Source: an uncultured Clostridia bacterium
GTDB lineage: Bacteria > Bacillota > Clostridia > Oscillospirales > Oscillospiraceae
Length of the DNA: 56,945 nt
Assembly: GCA_946411475.1 (NCBI GenBank)
Contig: CAMKED010000002.1
Span: 1-56,945, forward strand
Direction of reading: 5' to 3'
Shown: positions 49,433 through 56,945 of the stretch, piece by piece
Layout of the letters: every line of letters begins with the position of its first letter
How positions within the stretch are numbered: the stretch's first letter is position 1
Notes under the pieces: generated by a model
What the model was told of the DNA's origin: nothing
The model's database searches: none
The model's input: only the letters and a program-made list of their open reading frames with translations
Made by a program: the position numbers and the translations under genes

Positions 49433-49537
49433 ACCGATCTCCTCGCCCGAAAAATGTCGTTGAAGGTCTGTTCCCTTTTGCAGATGGCAATCTGCAAAAC
49501 ACAATCATTTTCAACTATCAACTTTCAATTCTCAACT
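49141..49537 (-). mobile_element. Long TTGAAA-ended element D carrying the four-helix-bundle gene
   Basis: 397 bp. On the minus strand: left end of TTGAAAGTTGATAGTTGAAA units, ATGATTGTGTTTTGC, a palindrome (49476-49499) with 10-bp arms, the four-helix-bundle gene, then GACACCGAAATTTTCAAC and the right end CATTTTCAACTTTCAAC. The ends are inverted repeats of each other and match short copies A, B and C. No transposase gene is present. It separates lysC from asd. Confidence 0.8.
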
Positions 49538-49553
49538 CCCAATACGTCTTTCC

Positions 49554-50876
49554 TTATTTGACAAAGCTGTTATACAGTACCCGGACGGTGGAGGCGAAGT
49601 CTGCTCCGTCCACGCCGAGAATAATATTGACCTCTCTGGGTCCTTTGGAGATCAGGCGGATCTGAATGCCCGCCTCGCCGAGCGCGGAAAAGATACGGCC
49701 GGGAATCTCGGGACGGTTGACCATCCGGCGGCCAACTGCAGCCACGATCGCCAGGTCCTTGGTCACCTGGATCTCGTCGGGCGCAAGCTTCTCTTCCAGT
49801 TGGGCCACGATGTTGTGCTGCACCTTCTCGAGCTTGGCCCCGGAGACCACCAGGGAGAAGGTGTCGATCCCGTTGGGCGTGTATTCCACGGCAAGGCCGT
49901 TGTTTTCAAAAATCTCAAACACTTTCCGGACCGCGCCAACCTCGGAGCTGAGCCCGCGCTTGGAAATGCTGACCACGGAATAGTCTTTTTTGCCGGCAAC
50001 GCCAGTGATAAAGCGGCGGTCATCGGTCGGCTCGGTATCCTCATCGAAGCGCTCCATAATGACGGTGCCGGGATGCGCCGGGTCGTTGGTGTTGCGGATA
50101 TTCAGCGGAATATTCTTCTCCGCAACGGGGAAGATCGTATCCTCGTGCAGAACCTGGAAGCCCAGATAGCTGAGCTCCCGGAGCTCGGAGTAGGTCAGAT
50201 GGGGAATGGATTCCGGATTCTCCACGATCCGCGGGTCCGCCATCAGAACGCCGGAGACGTCCGTCCAGTTCTCGTAGACGTCCGCGTCCAACGCCGCGGC
50301 TGCCAAAGCGCCGGTAATGTCGGAGCCGCCGCGGGTGAAGGTGCGGATGCTGCCGTCGGACATGGCCCCGTAAAAGCCGGGAATGACGATGCGCCGTCCC
50401 TTCGCAAGGGTGCGCAGCGCCTCATAGGACCACTCTTTGTCCACCGTCCCGTCCATGCGGAAACGCAGCCAGCTTGCGGCGTCCACAAAGTCGAAGCCCA
50501 GGTAATCCGCCATCAGCAGCGCGGAGAGATACTCGCCGCGGGAAGCCAGCGCCGCCTCGGAGATGCCGTTTTCCATATCGGCACGAATGCGGTCCAGGGC
50601 CCCCTCCAGGTCGGTTTTCAATCCGAGTTCGTCCCGAATCTCCAGATAACGGCGGGAGATCATCCCAAAAACAGAATCACAGGAGACTCCGTATTTCATG
50701 TGCGCGTGGCAGAGATAGAGCAGGTCGGTGATCTTGTGGTCTTCCTTGTTCCGTTTTCCTGCAGCGGAAACCACCACCACGGCCCGGGAATCGTCTTCTT
50801 CCACGATAGCCTTCACTTTTGTATATTGTTCGGCGCTGGCCATGGAGGACCCGCCGAATTTCAAAACCTTCAACAT
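49554..50876 (-). CDS. lysC: Aspartate kinase
   Basis: The product is 440 aa. KFGGSSMASAEQYTKV is the N-terminal ATP-binding motif. Mid-protein GFYGAMSDGSIRTFTRGGSDITGA is the aspartate/nucleotide site. Two ACT-like regulatory domains (about residues 280-440) carry VSISKRGLSSEVGAVRKVFE and VAAVGRRMVNRPEIPGRIF. ATG 50876 is used, 7 bases after AGGAG; the ATG at 50882 is too close. It catalyses the first step of the aspartate pathway, followed by asd. No lysine riboswitch fits in the 84-base upstream gap. Confidence 0.94.
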   Translation of the reverse strand: MLKVLKFGGSSMASAEQYTKVKAIVEEDDSRAVVVVSAAGKRNKEDHKITDLLYLCHAHMKYGVSCDSVFGMISRRYLEIRDELGLKTDLEGALDRIRADMENGISEAALASRGEYLSALLMADYLGFDFVDAASWLRFRMDGTVDKEWSYEALRTLAKGRRIVIPGFYGAMSDGSIRTFTRGGSDITGALAAAALDADVYENWTDVSGVLMADPRIVENPESIPHLTYSELRELSYLGFQVLHEDTIFPVAEKNIPLNIRNTNDPAHPGTVIMERFDEDTEPTDDRRFITGVAGKKDYSVVSISKRGLSSEVGAVRKVFEIFENNGLAVEYTPNGIDTFSLVVSGAKLEKVQHNIVAQLEEKLAPDEIQVTKDLAIVAAVGRRMVNRPEIPGRIFSALGEAGIQIRLISKGPREVNIILGVDGADFASTVRVLYNSFVK

Positions 50877-50941
50877 AGGCATACTCCTTTCTGCCTTATT
50901 CTATGCACAGGGGACAGTTTTCGACAGCCTTCCCGGGCGAT

Positions 50942-50963
50942 GCCTGCAGATTGCCGGCACTAC
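50942..50963 (+). repeat. GCTACA-type palindromic repeat at the DUF1934 stop
   Basis: GCCTGCAGATTGCCGGC followed by ACTACA; related to the repeats around ylmH. It includes the stop codon of the DUF1934 gene. Confidence 0.55.
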
Positions 50964-51391
50964 AGATTGGCCTTCGGTCTGACCTTCAGCCAGTAGTCGA
51001 TGCGGCCCATGCCGAGGCCCTCGATGGTAATTTCGTAGGACACGTGAAGACTGCCGCCGGTCAGGGTCATCTCATCCTCCACGGCCGTGGTGCGGACCGT
51101 GATCAGCAGAGCGCCTTCCTCGGTATTGTACAGGGATTGATGGACCTCGCCGGGGGCAAAGATCATTTCGCTGGACACCGCGCCGGTGCGGCGGAGGATG
51201 ACCCTGTCGCTGCGGAGCTCAAACGTCGTGTCCGTTCCCTTGAGACCCGTCAAATCGGACTCGGCATACCGCAGGAAAAGGACCCCGTCCTCCCCCGTCA
51301 GGGACGCCTCCGTGGTCAGCTCGATCACATCCGGCTCCTGGTCATGGTATTTCTGGACGCCCTTGATGTCCAGGAGGAAATCACAGACCAT
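50960..51391 (-). CDS. DUF1934 (YwiB-like) beta-barrel protein
   Basis: The product is 143 aa with alternating strands (MVCDFLLDIKGVQKY.., VLFLRYAESDLTGLKGTDTTFEL, SLHVSYEITIEGLGMGRIDYWLKV), matching DUF1934 as I recall it, a small calycin-like barrel found in Firmicutes. It has no signal peptide. It overlaps ddl by 11 bases, which is common for this family near arginyl-tRNA synthetase or cell-wall genes. The function is unknown. Confidence 0.8.
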   Translation of the reverse strand: MVCDFLLDIKGVQKYHDQEPDVIELTTEASLTGEDGVLFLRYAESDLTGLKGTDTTFELRSDRVILRRTGAVSSEMIFAPGEVHQSLYNTEEGALLITVRTTAVEDEMTLTGGSLHVSYEITIEGLGMGRIDYWLKVRPKANL

Positions 51392-52457
51392 ACCGGGCCT
51401 CCATCGCCAGGGAAATCAAGCGATCCAGCAGCTCGCCGTAGGGAATGCCGCTGGCCTCAAAGAGCTTGGGATACATGGAAATGGACGTAAATCCGGGCAG
51501 CGTGTTGATCTCGTTGAAAACGACCCGCTCATGATCGAAGCCCACAAAGAAGTCCACCCGGGCAAGTCCGGAGCAGCCCATCGCCTGATAGACCTTGACT
51601 GCGGCCTGACGGACCTCCTCGGAAGCCCGTTCGGAAATCCGGGCCGGGATATAGAGCGTGGAGGTGTCGGTGATATACTTGGTCTCGTAGTCGTAGAACT
51701 CCGCGCCGGAGTCGATCTCTCCGCAGACGGAAGCAACCGGCGTTCCGTTGCCAAGAACGGCAACTTCCACTTCCCGGCCGTTGATAAACTCCTCCACCAG
51801 AACCTTGCGGTCAAAGCGGACGGCATTTTCCAAGGCCGCCAGCAGGGCCTCCCGACCCCGCGCCTTGCTCACGCCGACGGAGGATCCGGTTCCGGCAGGC
51901 TTGACGAACACCGGATAGGAGAAGCGGGCTTCCACCCGGTCCAGCGCTTCCTCGGGATTGGACTGAAGCTGCTCGCGGGTGACCAGCTCCCAGTCGGCCT
52001 GACGGATCCCGGTCATCCCGGCAATCAGCTTTGTGAGGCACTTGTCCATACAGGCCGCCGACGCTGCCACGTGGCAGCCCACGTAGGGGATGCCGGCCAG
52101 TTGGAGCAGGCCCTGGACGGAGCCGTCCTCCCCGTTCTCCCCGTGCAAAACAGGGAAAACCACGTCGATCCGCTCGCGGACCACGTAATCGCCTTCAAAG
52201 GATAACAGGCCCTGGCCGCGGATGGGAGAGAATGCAGCGGTGCGGTTGGCGGGGTGATCCCGCCAGGAACCGGTGGGCAGTTCGGAATAGTCCTTGCCGC
52301 CGAAGAGGATCCAGTTGCCCTCCTTGGTGATGCCCACAGGATAGAGATTGTATTTTTCGTGGTCCAGATGGTTCAGGACAGATTCCGCGGAACGCAGAGA
52401 TACCTCATGCTCCGGAGAAACGCCGCCAAACAGGACACAGATATTCAGCTTTTTCAT
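51381..52457 (-). CDS. ddl: D-alanine-D-alanine ligase
   Basis: The product is 358 aa, an ATP-grasp ligase. N-terminal LFGGVSPEHEVSLRSAESVL is the Ddl signature with the Glu-His pair. FVKPAGTGSSVGVSKA is the ATP/Mg loop (about residues 180-195). DFFVGFDHERVVFNEINTLPG holds metal ligands and FTSISMYPKLFEASG the omega-loop. An EINTLPGFT end favours a Ddl rather than VanA-type ligase. ATG 52457 follows AGAGG. It supplies the dipeptide used by the PBP. Confidence 0.95.
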   Translation of the reverse strand: MKKLNICVLFGGVSPEHEVSLRSAESVLNHLDHEKYNLYPVGITKEGNWILFGGKDYSELPTGSWRDHPANRTAAFSPIRGQGLLSFEGDYVVRERIDVVFPVLHGENGEDGSVQGLLQLAGIPYVGCHVAASAACMDKCLTKLIAGMTGIRQADWELVTREQLQSNPEEALDRVEARFSYPVFVKPAGTGSSVGVSKARGREALLAALENAVRFDRKVLVEEFINGREVEVAVLGNGTPVASVCGEIDSGAEFYDYETKYITDTSTLYIPARISERASEEVRQAAVKVYQAMGCSGLARVDFFVGFDHERVVFNEINTLPGFTSISMYPKLFEASGIPYGELLDRLISLAMEARYGL

Positions 52458-52486
52458 ACACTTACCTCTCATTGGAAATCTTACAT

Positions 52487-52515
52487 ACTATACCCGATTT
52501 CCCGGAAAAAAACAA
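52487..52515 (-). promoter_or_regulatory. Promoter of ddl
   Basis: On the minus strand, -35 TTGTTT (52510-52515) and -10 TATAGT (52487-52492) have a 17-bp spacer. The -35 overlaps the 3' side of the preceding gene. Confidence 0.62.
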
Positions 52516-52522
52516 GAACTTT

Positions 52523-53965
52523 TTAGGGAATATCCCCGTTGATCTCCATATCCGGCTCATCCAGCCGCTCGGGGTGGAGCAGCAGCTTGTGGAAATACTT
52601 GATCGCGGTCGCATAGTAGAAGCCGTCTACGATCCGCTCGTCCACGTTGAAGGTGTAGTCGATGTACTTCCGGGACACGATCTTCCCGTCGTCGTCCGGC
52701 TCGTTGACCCGGTATTTGCGGCCAAAGGCCAGGAAAATGGGCAAGTTGCCGAAGTTATAGAGATGATGGTAGACCGCCGGAATCCCCAGAGATCCCATGG
52801 AGGTGAAGAAAATAGAACCGTGGAAGGGGCTGAGCTCCAGAATGAGTCGCGGCAGCAGACCGAAATAGTCCAGCAGCTTCAACAGCCAGACCACGAATTT
52901 CAGCAGCACGCCGGGGATCATGCCGAACAGGGCCGTAATGCCGTCCAGGCTGGAATCCAGCTCCATGGACTTTTTCGCATCGTTCACCGTTTCGTGGTAC
53001 TTGCGGTAAACTTCCTCCACGCTGTCGCCGGGTTTCAGATGGACCTTGATGACGGTGTCTGGAGATTCCTTGGTCATTTCCTTCTTGACCGTCATGCAGA
53101 ACTGGATATCGTCTTCCCGTGCGTAGACCCGCTCGCCGGAAATGAAGCGGTTGATGCCGGGATACTTGGACAGGGTGCGGACGTAGGCCGCCAGCAGCGC
53201 CTCCGTCATGCCGAACTGGTCAAAGCCCTCGGCGCGCTTGGCCCGGATATACTTGTCCAGTTCGGTGATCTCCAATTTGTCCGGGAAAAAGACGTTGGCC
53301 TGGTTCCGCTCGGGCATGATGTAGGTCCCAACCACGGAGATCGGGCTGAGGCTGCGGATCTTCCGGCCGTCGAATCGGTCGCCCCAGGTGGGGTGGTACT
53401 TGCCGTCGTTCAGCTTTTGCATTGCAGGCAGAAGCAGCAGCAAGGAGGCGCAAAGCAGGATCTCCGCATAGAACCGAACCTCGTCCCACAGGGACAGTTC
53501 GTCTGCGAAAAGTGTAAGCATGGTGAACACCAGGAAAAAGCCGATACTGAACACGCAAATCGGCACGAGCAGGACCCAAAGGGATGCAATCGTTCCCTTC
53601 AAAACGCCGTGGGTGATCCAAGCCAGGACCAGAGCCGCCGCAGTGATCAGCAGCGCGTAATACCAGACCGTAAAAGCCCAGCCCAGAAAGATCGCCTCAG
53701 CCGCCAGCAGCCAGAAGGGCAGGGCCAGGCGGAAAACCCGTTCTTTTCCGTTTACGGCAAGCTGATAGGCAAAGTAAACCGCGCCAAGCCCCGGAAGGAC
53801 GCTGAAAAAGAGGCCCATCCAAAACTCGAAGCGATCGTCCCCTCCCTGCGTAACGAAGTGCAGCCGCAGGAAGAAGCCCACGGCGGCAAGCAGGGCCAGC
53901 AATACAGCCAACCAAGTCAGCGGATTCTTGCGTGAAACGGTGTAGGCAACGTGTTGTTTCTTCAT
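52523..53965 (-). CDS. Membrane protein fused to an E2-acyltransferase-like domain with the catalytic His replaced
   Basis: The product is 480 aa. Residues 1 to about 200 hold about five membrane helices (TWLAVLLALLAAVGFFL, MGLFFSVLPGLGAVYFAY and others). Residues about 235-480 follow the E2/CAT-like fold: RAKRAEGFDQFGMTEALLAAYVRT, GSIFFTSMGSLGIPAVYHHL and PIFLAFGRKYR. The active motif of E2 proteins is D-H-R-x-x-D-G; here it is D442-E443-R-I-V-D-G448, so the general-base His is Glu. No lipoyl domain or E1/E3 gene is present. A non-enzymatic or altered role is inferred. Confidence 0.78.
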   Translation of the reverse strand: MKKQHVAYTVSRKNPLTWLAVLLALLAAVGFFLRLHFVTQGGDDRFEFWMGLFFSVLPGLGAVYFAYQLAVNGKERVFRLALPFWLLAAEAIFLGWAFTVWYYALLITAAALVLAWITHGVLKGTIASLWVLLVPICVFSIGFFLVFTMLTLFADELSLWDEVRFYAEILLCASLLLLLPAMQKLNDGKYHPTWGDRFDGRKIRSLSPISVVGTYIMPERNQANVFFPDKLEITELDKYIRAKRAEGFDQFGMTEALLAAYVRTLSKYPGINRFISGERVYAREDDIQFCMTVKKEMTKESPDTVIKVHLKPGDSVEEVYRKYHETVNDAKKSMELDSSLDGITALFGMIPGVLLKFVVWLLKLLDYFGLLPRLILELSPFHGSIFFTSMGSLGIPAVYHHLYNFGNLPIFLAFGRKYRVNEPDDDGKIVSRKYIDYTFNVDERIVDGFYYATAIKYFHKLLLHPERLDEPDMEINGDIP

Positions 53966-54043
53966 TTCGTTCTCATCTCTTCATTATTATATAATATTCC
54001 ACTATTAGATGCACGGAGCGATGCTGCAGCTTTTTTCGCTTCA

Positions 54044-56290
54044 TCAGGCCTTCTGATTCAACATGGCCATTGCTTCCTTACAGTTCTCCTCAGCCAGGGA
54101 GCAAAGGCGCTGTGTGGCCGAACAGAGCTCCTCTCCCTTGCTGTGCAGCATATCGTCCACCATGGCGCAAAGCCGTGCAGCATCCGCCTCTTCGAGCGAA
54201 CACCAGCGACCTTGCCCCATGTAGTCCACAAAGCCTGCCACTTTGGGATCGTAGGACACACCGGCAAAGGGCGTCCCCTGTGCGGCGGCAAAAATCAGAG
54301 AGTGCAGCCGCATGCCCAATACAGCCTTGGCCAGGCGAATCAGTCCGACTACCGCGGTGGAGTCCTCCGAGGCCGCAAGCACGGGGCAGCGGATTCCTTC
54401 CTGTTTGGTGACGATTCGGGCGATCTCCTCGCAGACACGCAAGTCCTTTCCCGGCTCCATGGCCAACAGCAGCGGCGTCAGCCCGTATTCCCGGGCGGCG
54501 TAGACCGCGGCGGCGGCAAAATCATTCAAATGGCGTTCGGAGCCCTCCCATGGACGGGGAGTCAGGATCAGCAGCCGATCGTCAGGACGGACTGCATCGC
54601 TGACGCAGCATTCTTTGCACAGCTTTTCCACCCGATCCATCGGGGCCGGCTGCGCCAAAAAGGCCATGTCGGCTGTGACACGGGTGGGGATCCCGTGCAC
54701 GCCGAGCGCTTCCAGCTCCTGGGCCGAGGCTGCGTCGCGGAGTGTGATGCGGTCCACGCAGCCTTGGATGACTTTGGCCGCCCGGCGTCGGTTGGCCTTC
54801 CGGTGAACGGGACCGATCCCGCAGCCGAACATCATGACCAGATTGCCCCGACGCTTCGCCAGACGGATGGAACGCAGATAGTACCACAGAGAGCGCGTGG
54901 ATGTTGCATCCTGAATCAAGCTGCCGCCGCCGGACAGATAGAGCGCCGTCTTCTTCATCCTCTGGCGGATTTTCCATGGGTGGAAGGTGAAAATGGTCCC
55001 GACGTCTGCCTCGCGGGCAGTCTCGTGTGGGGATCGGCTGGTGGCGTAAATCGGAAGATCCGGATCCAGGCGGCGCATTTCCCGAACCATGGTTTGCAGG
55101 ATCGCGTCGTCGCCGGAGTTGCCCTTTCCGAAAGCGCCGCAGATCAAAATACCGTCTCTGGATTTGGCAGCGGCACGGGCGTTCCGCCGCAGCATTGTCT
55201 CATAGATTTCCTTCTGCTTGGCCACAGTGGCCTCGATCGAATATCTCTCCCGTGCATCCGCATAGAGACGGTCCGCATAATCGTGCAGCAGATCGCGGTT
55301 TTGAACGAGACGAATCATATATTCAGCCAGCGTGTCCACGTCTCGCGGGGTAAACAGAAGACCGTTGACCTCATGCTCTACCAGGTTTGGAATACCGCCT
55401 ACGCGAGAGGCGATCGTAGCACAGTGTCGGCTTGCTCCTTCGAGCAGCGCATACGGGAAGCCCTCCGAAATGGACGTCAGTACGTTGACGTCAATGGCGG
55501 AGTAAAAGCTGTTCGTATCCGCGACCCAGCCCGCAAAGACGACGGTCCCGGCCGGGCAGAGCTGCGCGGCCAGCGCCTCCATCTGACTGCGCTGCTCGCC
55601 GTCACCGGCAATGATCAGCCGGGCGTCGGGGCAGGCCGCCGCGGTTTTTGCAAAGCCGCGAATCAGCGTCCCCAGGTCCTTGACCGGATTGATGCGGGCC
55701 GCAATTCCGAATACGGTCAAATCCGGTTTCGGTTCCATGCCGAGACTGCGCAGATAGCTTTCTCGATCCAGCTTCGGCGGTTGCAAATCGAAGGCAACGC
55801 CGTTGGTAATCTCGAAGGTCCTGTTCGGATCGACGCCCCGCTCATGGAGCATGTCTTCAATGGTTTTGGATACGCCGATCCAATAGTCCATTCGCCGCAG
55901 GGCAATTTTATTGATATTACCGTAAGTCAAAGCAGCCAGCGGTCTGCCCAAATAGTCAATTTTCGGATCGCTGTGGACGGTGGTGACAGTGGGCAGGCCG
56001 GTCCGCTTTTTCAGCACGCTTCCAATGAAGTTCGCGCGGGAACCGTGACAGTGCAGAATCTCATAGCCCTCACTGCGGACAAGCTCCGTGAGCTGTTTCA
56101 GAATAGACGCAGTCGACCCTTTCAGCACACGGGTCGGAATGCCGAGCGCCTGTGCTTCTTGCGCAAAAGGTCCGTCGAGGAAGCAGACCAGCAATACGTT
56201 TTCGGTTTTTGTCAATCCGGAAAGCAGCGTGTGAACGTGGGTCTTTGCCCCGCCTACGTCGCCGCCGGAAATCATATGCAGAACCCGCAT
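54044..56290 (-). CDS. Fusion of a GT4 glycosyltransferase and a CsaB-like polysaccharide pyruvyltransferase
   Basis: The product is 748 aa. Residues 1 to about 370 are a GT-B glycosyltransferase: MISGGDVGGAKTHVHTLLSGL, VTTVHSDPKIDYLGR, and the donor-binding GFPYALLEGASRHC..VGG. Residues about 380-748 match CsaB/WcaK: ICGAFGKGNSGDDAIL, YLSGGGSLIQDATSTRSLWYY, FGCGIGPV, and the terminal VLGMRLHSLIFAAAQGTPFAGVSYDPKV. CsaB pyruvylates secondary cell-wall polymer, the ligand of SLH domains, and an SLH repeat is encoded at 28849-29566. ATG 56290 has GGGAGG 9 bases upstream. Confidence 0.88.
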   Translation of the reverse strand: MRVLHMISGGDVGGAKTHVHTLLSGLTKTENVLLVCFLDGPFAQEAQALGIPTRVLKGSTASILKQLTELVRSEGYEILHCHGSRANFIGSVLKKRTGLPTVTTVHSDPKIDYLGRPLAALTYGNINKIALRRMDYWIGVSKTIEDMLHERGVDPNRTFEITNGVAFDLQPPKLDRESYLRSLGMEPKPDLTVFGIAARINPVKDLGTLIRGFAKTAAACPDARLIIAGDGEQRSQMEALAAQLCPAGTVVFAGWVADTNSFYSAIDVNVLTSISEGFPYALLEGASRHCATIASRVGGIPNLVEHEVNGLLFTPRDVDTLAEYMIRLVQNRDLLHDYADRLYADARERYSIEATVAKQKEIYETMLRRNARAAAKSRDGILICGAFGKGNSGDDAILQTMVREMRRLDPDLPIYATSRSPHETAREADVGTIFTFHPWKIRQRMKKTALYLSGGGSLIQDATSTRSLWYYLRSIRLAKRRGNLVMMFGCGIGPVHRKANRRRAAKVIQGCVDRITLRDAASAQELEALGVHGIPTRVTADMAFLAQPAPMDRVEKLCKECCVSDAVRPDDRLLILTPRPWEGSERHLNDFAAAAVYAAREYGLTPLLLAMEPGKDLRVCEEIARIVTKQEGIRCPVLAASEDSTAVVGLIRLAKAVLGMRLHSLIFAAAQGTPFAGVSYDPKVAGFVDYMGQGRWCSLEEADAARLCAMVDDMLHSKGEELCSATQRLCSLAEENCKEAMAMLNQKA

Positions 56291-56375
56291 GGGCAAAAAC
56301 CTCCCGTTGTGAATTAGGCCGTTTCTGATCGTCCGAAAAGCGGCACGCAAAAATCTTGTGCCATTCTAATTTAAT

Positions 56376-56404
56376 ATCATAGCACGAATCCGTCCGGAAT
56401 GCAA
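56376..56404 (-). promoter_or_regulatory. Promoter of the GT4-CsaB fusion gene
   Basis: On the minus strand, -35 TTGCAT (56399-56404) and -10 TATGAT (56376-56381) have a 17-bp spacer. It begins right after the tuf terminator's T run. Confidence 0.72.
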
Positions 56405-56406
56405 GA

Positions 56407-56437
56407 AAAAACAGGCTCCCCATTGGGGGAGCCTGTT
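56407..56437 (-). terminator. Rho-independent terminator of tuf
   Basis: On the minus strand, AACAGGCTCCCC and GGGGAGCCTGTT with a 4-base loop are followed by TTTTTTC. Confidence 0.85.
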
Positions 56438-56459
56438 GAAAATGGATCAAATCCGAAGA

Positions 56460-56945
56460 TTAGTCCTCGTTGATGCCGATAACGACGCCGGAGCCAACGG
56501 TACGGCCGCCTTCGCGGATAGCGAAGCGGAGGTTCTTCTCGATGGCGATGGGGGTAATCAGCTCAACGTCCATGTCGACGTTATCGCCGGGCATGCACAT
56601 CTCAACGCCCTCGGGCAGGGTGATGATGCCGGTCACGTCGGTGGTACGGAAATAGAACTGGGGTCTGTAGTTGTTGAAGAAGGGAGTGTGACGGCCGCCC
56701 TCTTCCTTGGTCAGAACGTAAACCTGACCCTTGAACTTGGTGTGGGGATGGATGGAACCGGGCTTGGACAGAACCTGGCCACGCTCGATGGACTTCTTGT
56801 CAACGCCGCGGAGCAGAGCACCGATGTTGTCGCCGGCCTCAGCGAAGTCAAGCAGCTTGTGGAACATTTCGATATCGGTGACGACGGTGCTCTTCTTCTC
56901 GTCGGACAGGCCAACGATCTCGACGGGCTCCATCTTCTTGATGGT
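56460..56945 (-). CDS. tuf: Elongation factor Tu, C-terminal part (continues past the window)
   Basis: The last 161 codons of EF-Tu: [40 protein letters not shown] and the invariant [16 protein letters not shown] near the end. The G domain lies outside. The frame is open to the window edge, so the gene is complete only beyond base 56945. It delivers aminoacyl-tRNA to the ribosome. Confidence 0.98.
   Translation of the reverse strand, partial: TIKKMEPVEIVGLSDEKKSTVVTDIEMFHKLLDFAEAGDNIGALLRGVDKKSIERGQVLSKPGSIHPHTKFKGQVYVLTKEEGGRHTPFFNNYRPQFYFRTTDVTGIITLPEGVEMCMPGDNVDMDVELITPIAIEKNLRFAIREGGRTVGSGVVIGINED

Noticed and set aside
50877-50960. Lysine riboswitch upstream of lysC
   Set aside because: The gap to the next gene is about 84 bases, too short for the roughly 170-nt aptamer, and no lysine-aptamer signature is visible.
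1-56945. CRISPR array or complete prophage/IS element
   Set aside because: No regular direct repeats with unique spacers, no cas, transposase or integrase genes were seen; the repeats present are dispersed or coding.

Overview
The window is GC-rich bacterial chromosomal DNA from a Gram-positive-type organism, most likely a member of the Clostridia (Oscillospirales/Eubacteriales-like). The evidence is a group II ECF module, a ClpE-type unfoldase, a YlmH-like S4 protein, a DUF1934 protein, a polysaccharide pyruvyl transferase with an SLH-domain protein, and a DUF5711-type protein. No family was checked against a database, so all names rest on motif recognition. Promoters, terminators and Shine-Dalgarno sites are well formed, and most long overlapping frames on the opposite strand are shadows.

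Layout. 1-54 holds the 5' part of a tRNA-Val on the minus strand. 311-849 is a small membrane-protein/XRE-regulator operon behind a promoter buried in a perfect 27-bp inverted repeat. 1027-13611 (plus strand) carries rplS, a class A penicillin-binding protein with an inserted zinc ribbon, an rRNA-methyltransferase-like gene, ecfA1-ecfA2-ecfT, truA, a DUF5711-type gene, clpE, a Fic toxin with its antitoxin, and a membrane protein. 13935-18314 (minus) has ylmH, a TetM-like GTPase fused to a NYN nuclease-like domain, and rsmG. 18443-24460 mixes a methyltransferase, a cysteine desulfurase, mnmE, a small membrane protein, a D-2-hydroxyacid dehydrogenase and a serine acetyltransferase. 24499-28750 (minus) is a zinc-uptake operon with its own Fur-family regulator. 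28849-31601 (minus) is a phage-tail-like/lysin cassette whose lysin gene is frameshifted. Then come a C69 peptidase and a membrane GGDEF protein.

35082-47809 (minus) is one operon: a 2778-residue secreted, Cna-B-containing adhesin-like protein without an LPXTG anchor, followed by four genes with type IV prepilin-like or PilX-like N-termini. I read it as a filament with an associated giant adhesin, although no pilus assembly gene is in the window. 48108-53965 (minus) holds asd, a four-helix-bundle gene, lysC, a DUF1934 gene, ddl and a membrane-anchored E2-acyltransferase-like protein whose catalytic His appears to be Glu. 54044-56290 is a glycosyltransferase/CsaB-like fusion, and the window ends inside tuf.

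The best candidate for an undescribed system is a family of dispersed elements. Four copies (5151-5250, 6106-6207, 7899-8002, 49141-49537) share A/T-rich terminal inverted repeats built from TTGAAA-like units, an internal palindrome and a common 3' end. The longest copy carries a gene for a four-helix-bundle protein (the 23S-rRNA-intervening-sequence/Avd-like fold) between those ends. The three short copies look like internal-deletion derivatives of it. All four sit at gene junctions, touching or containing stop codons. A fifth element (17484-17620) has the same architecture with different ends.
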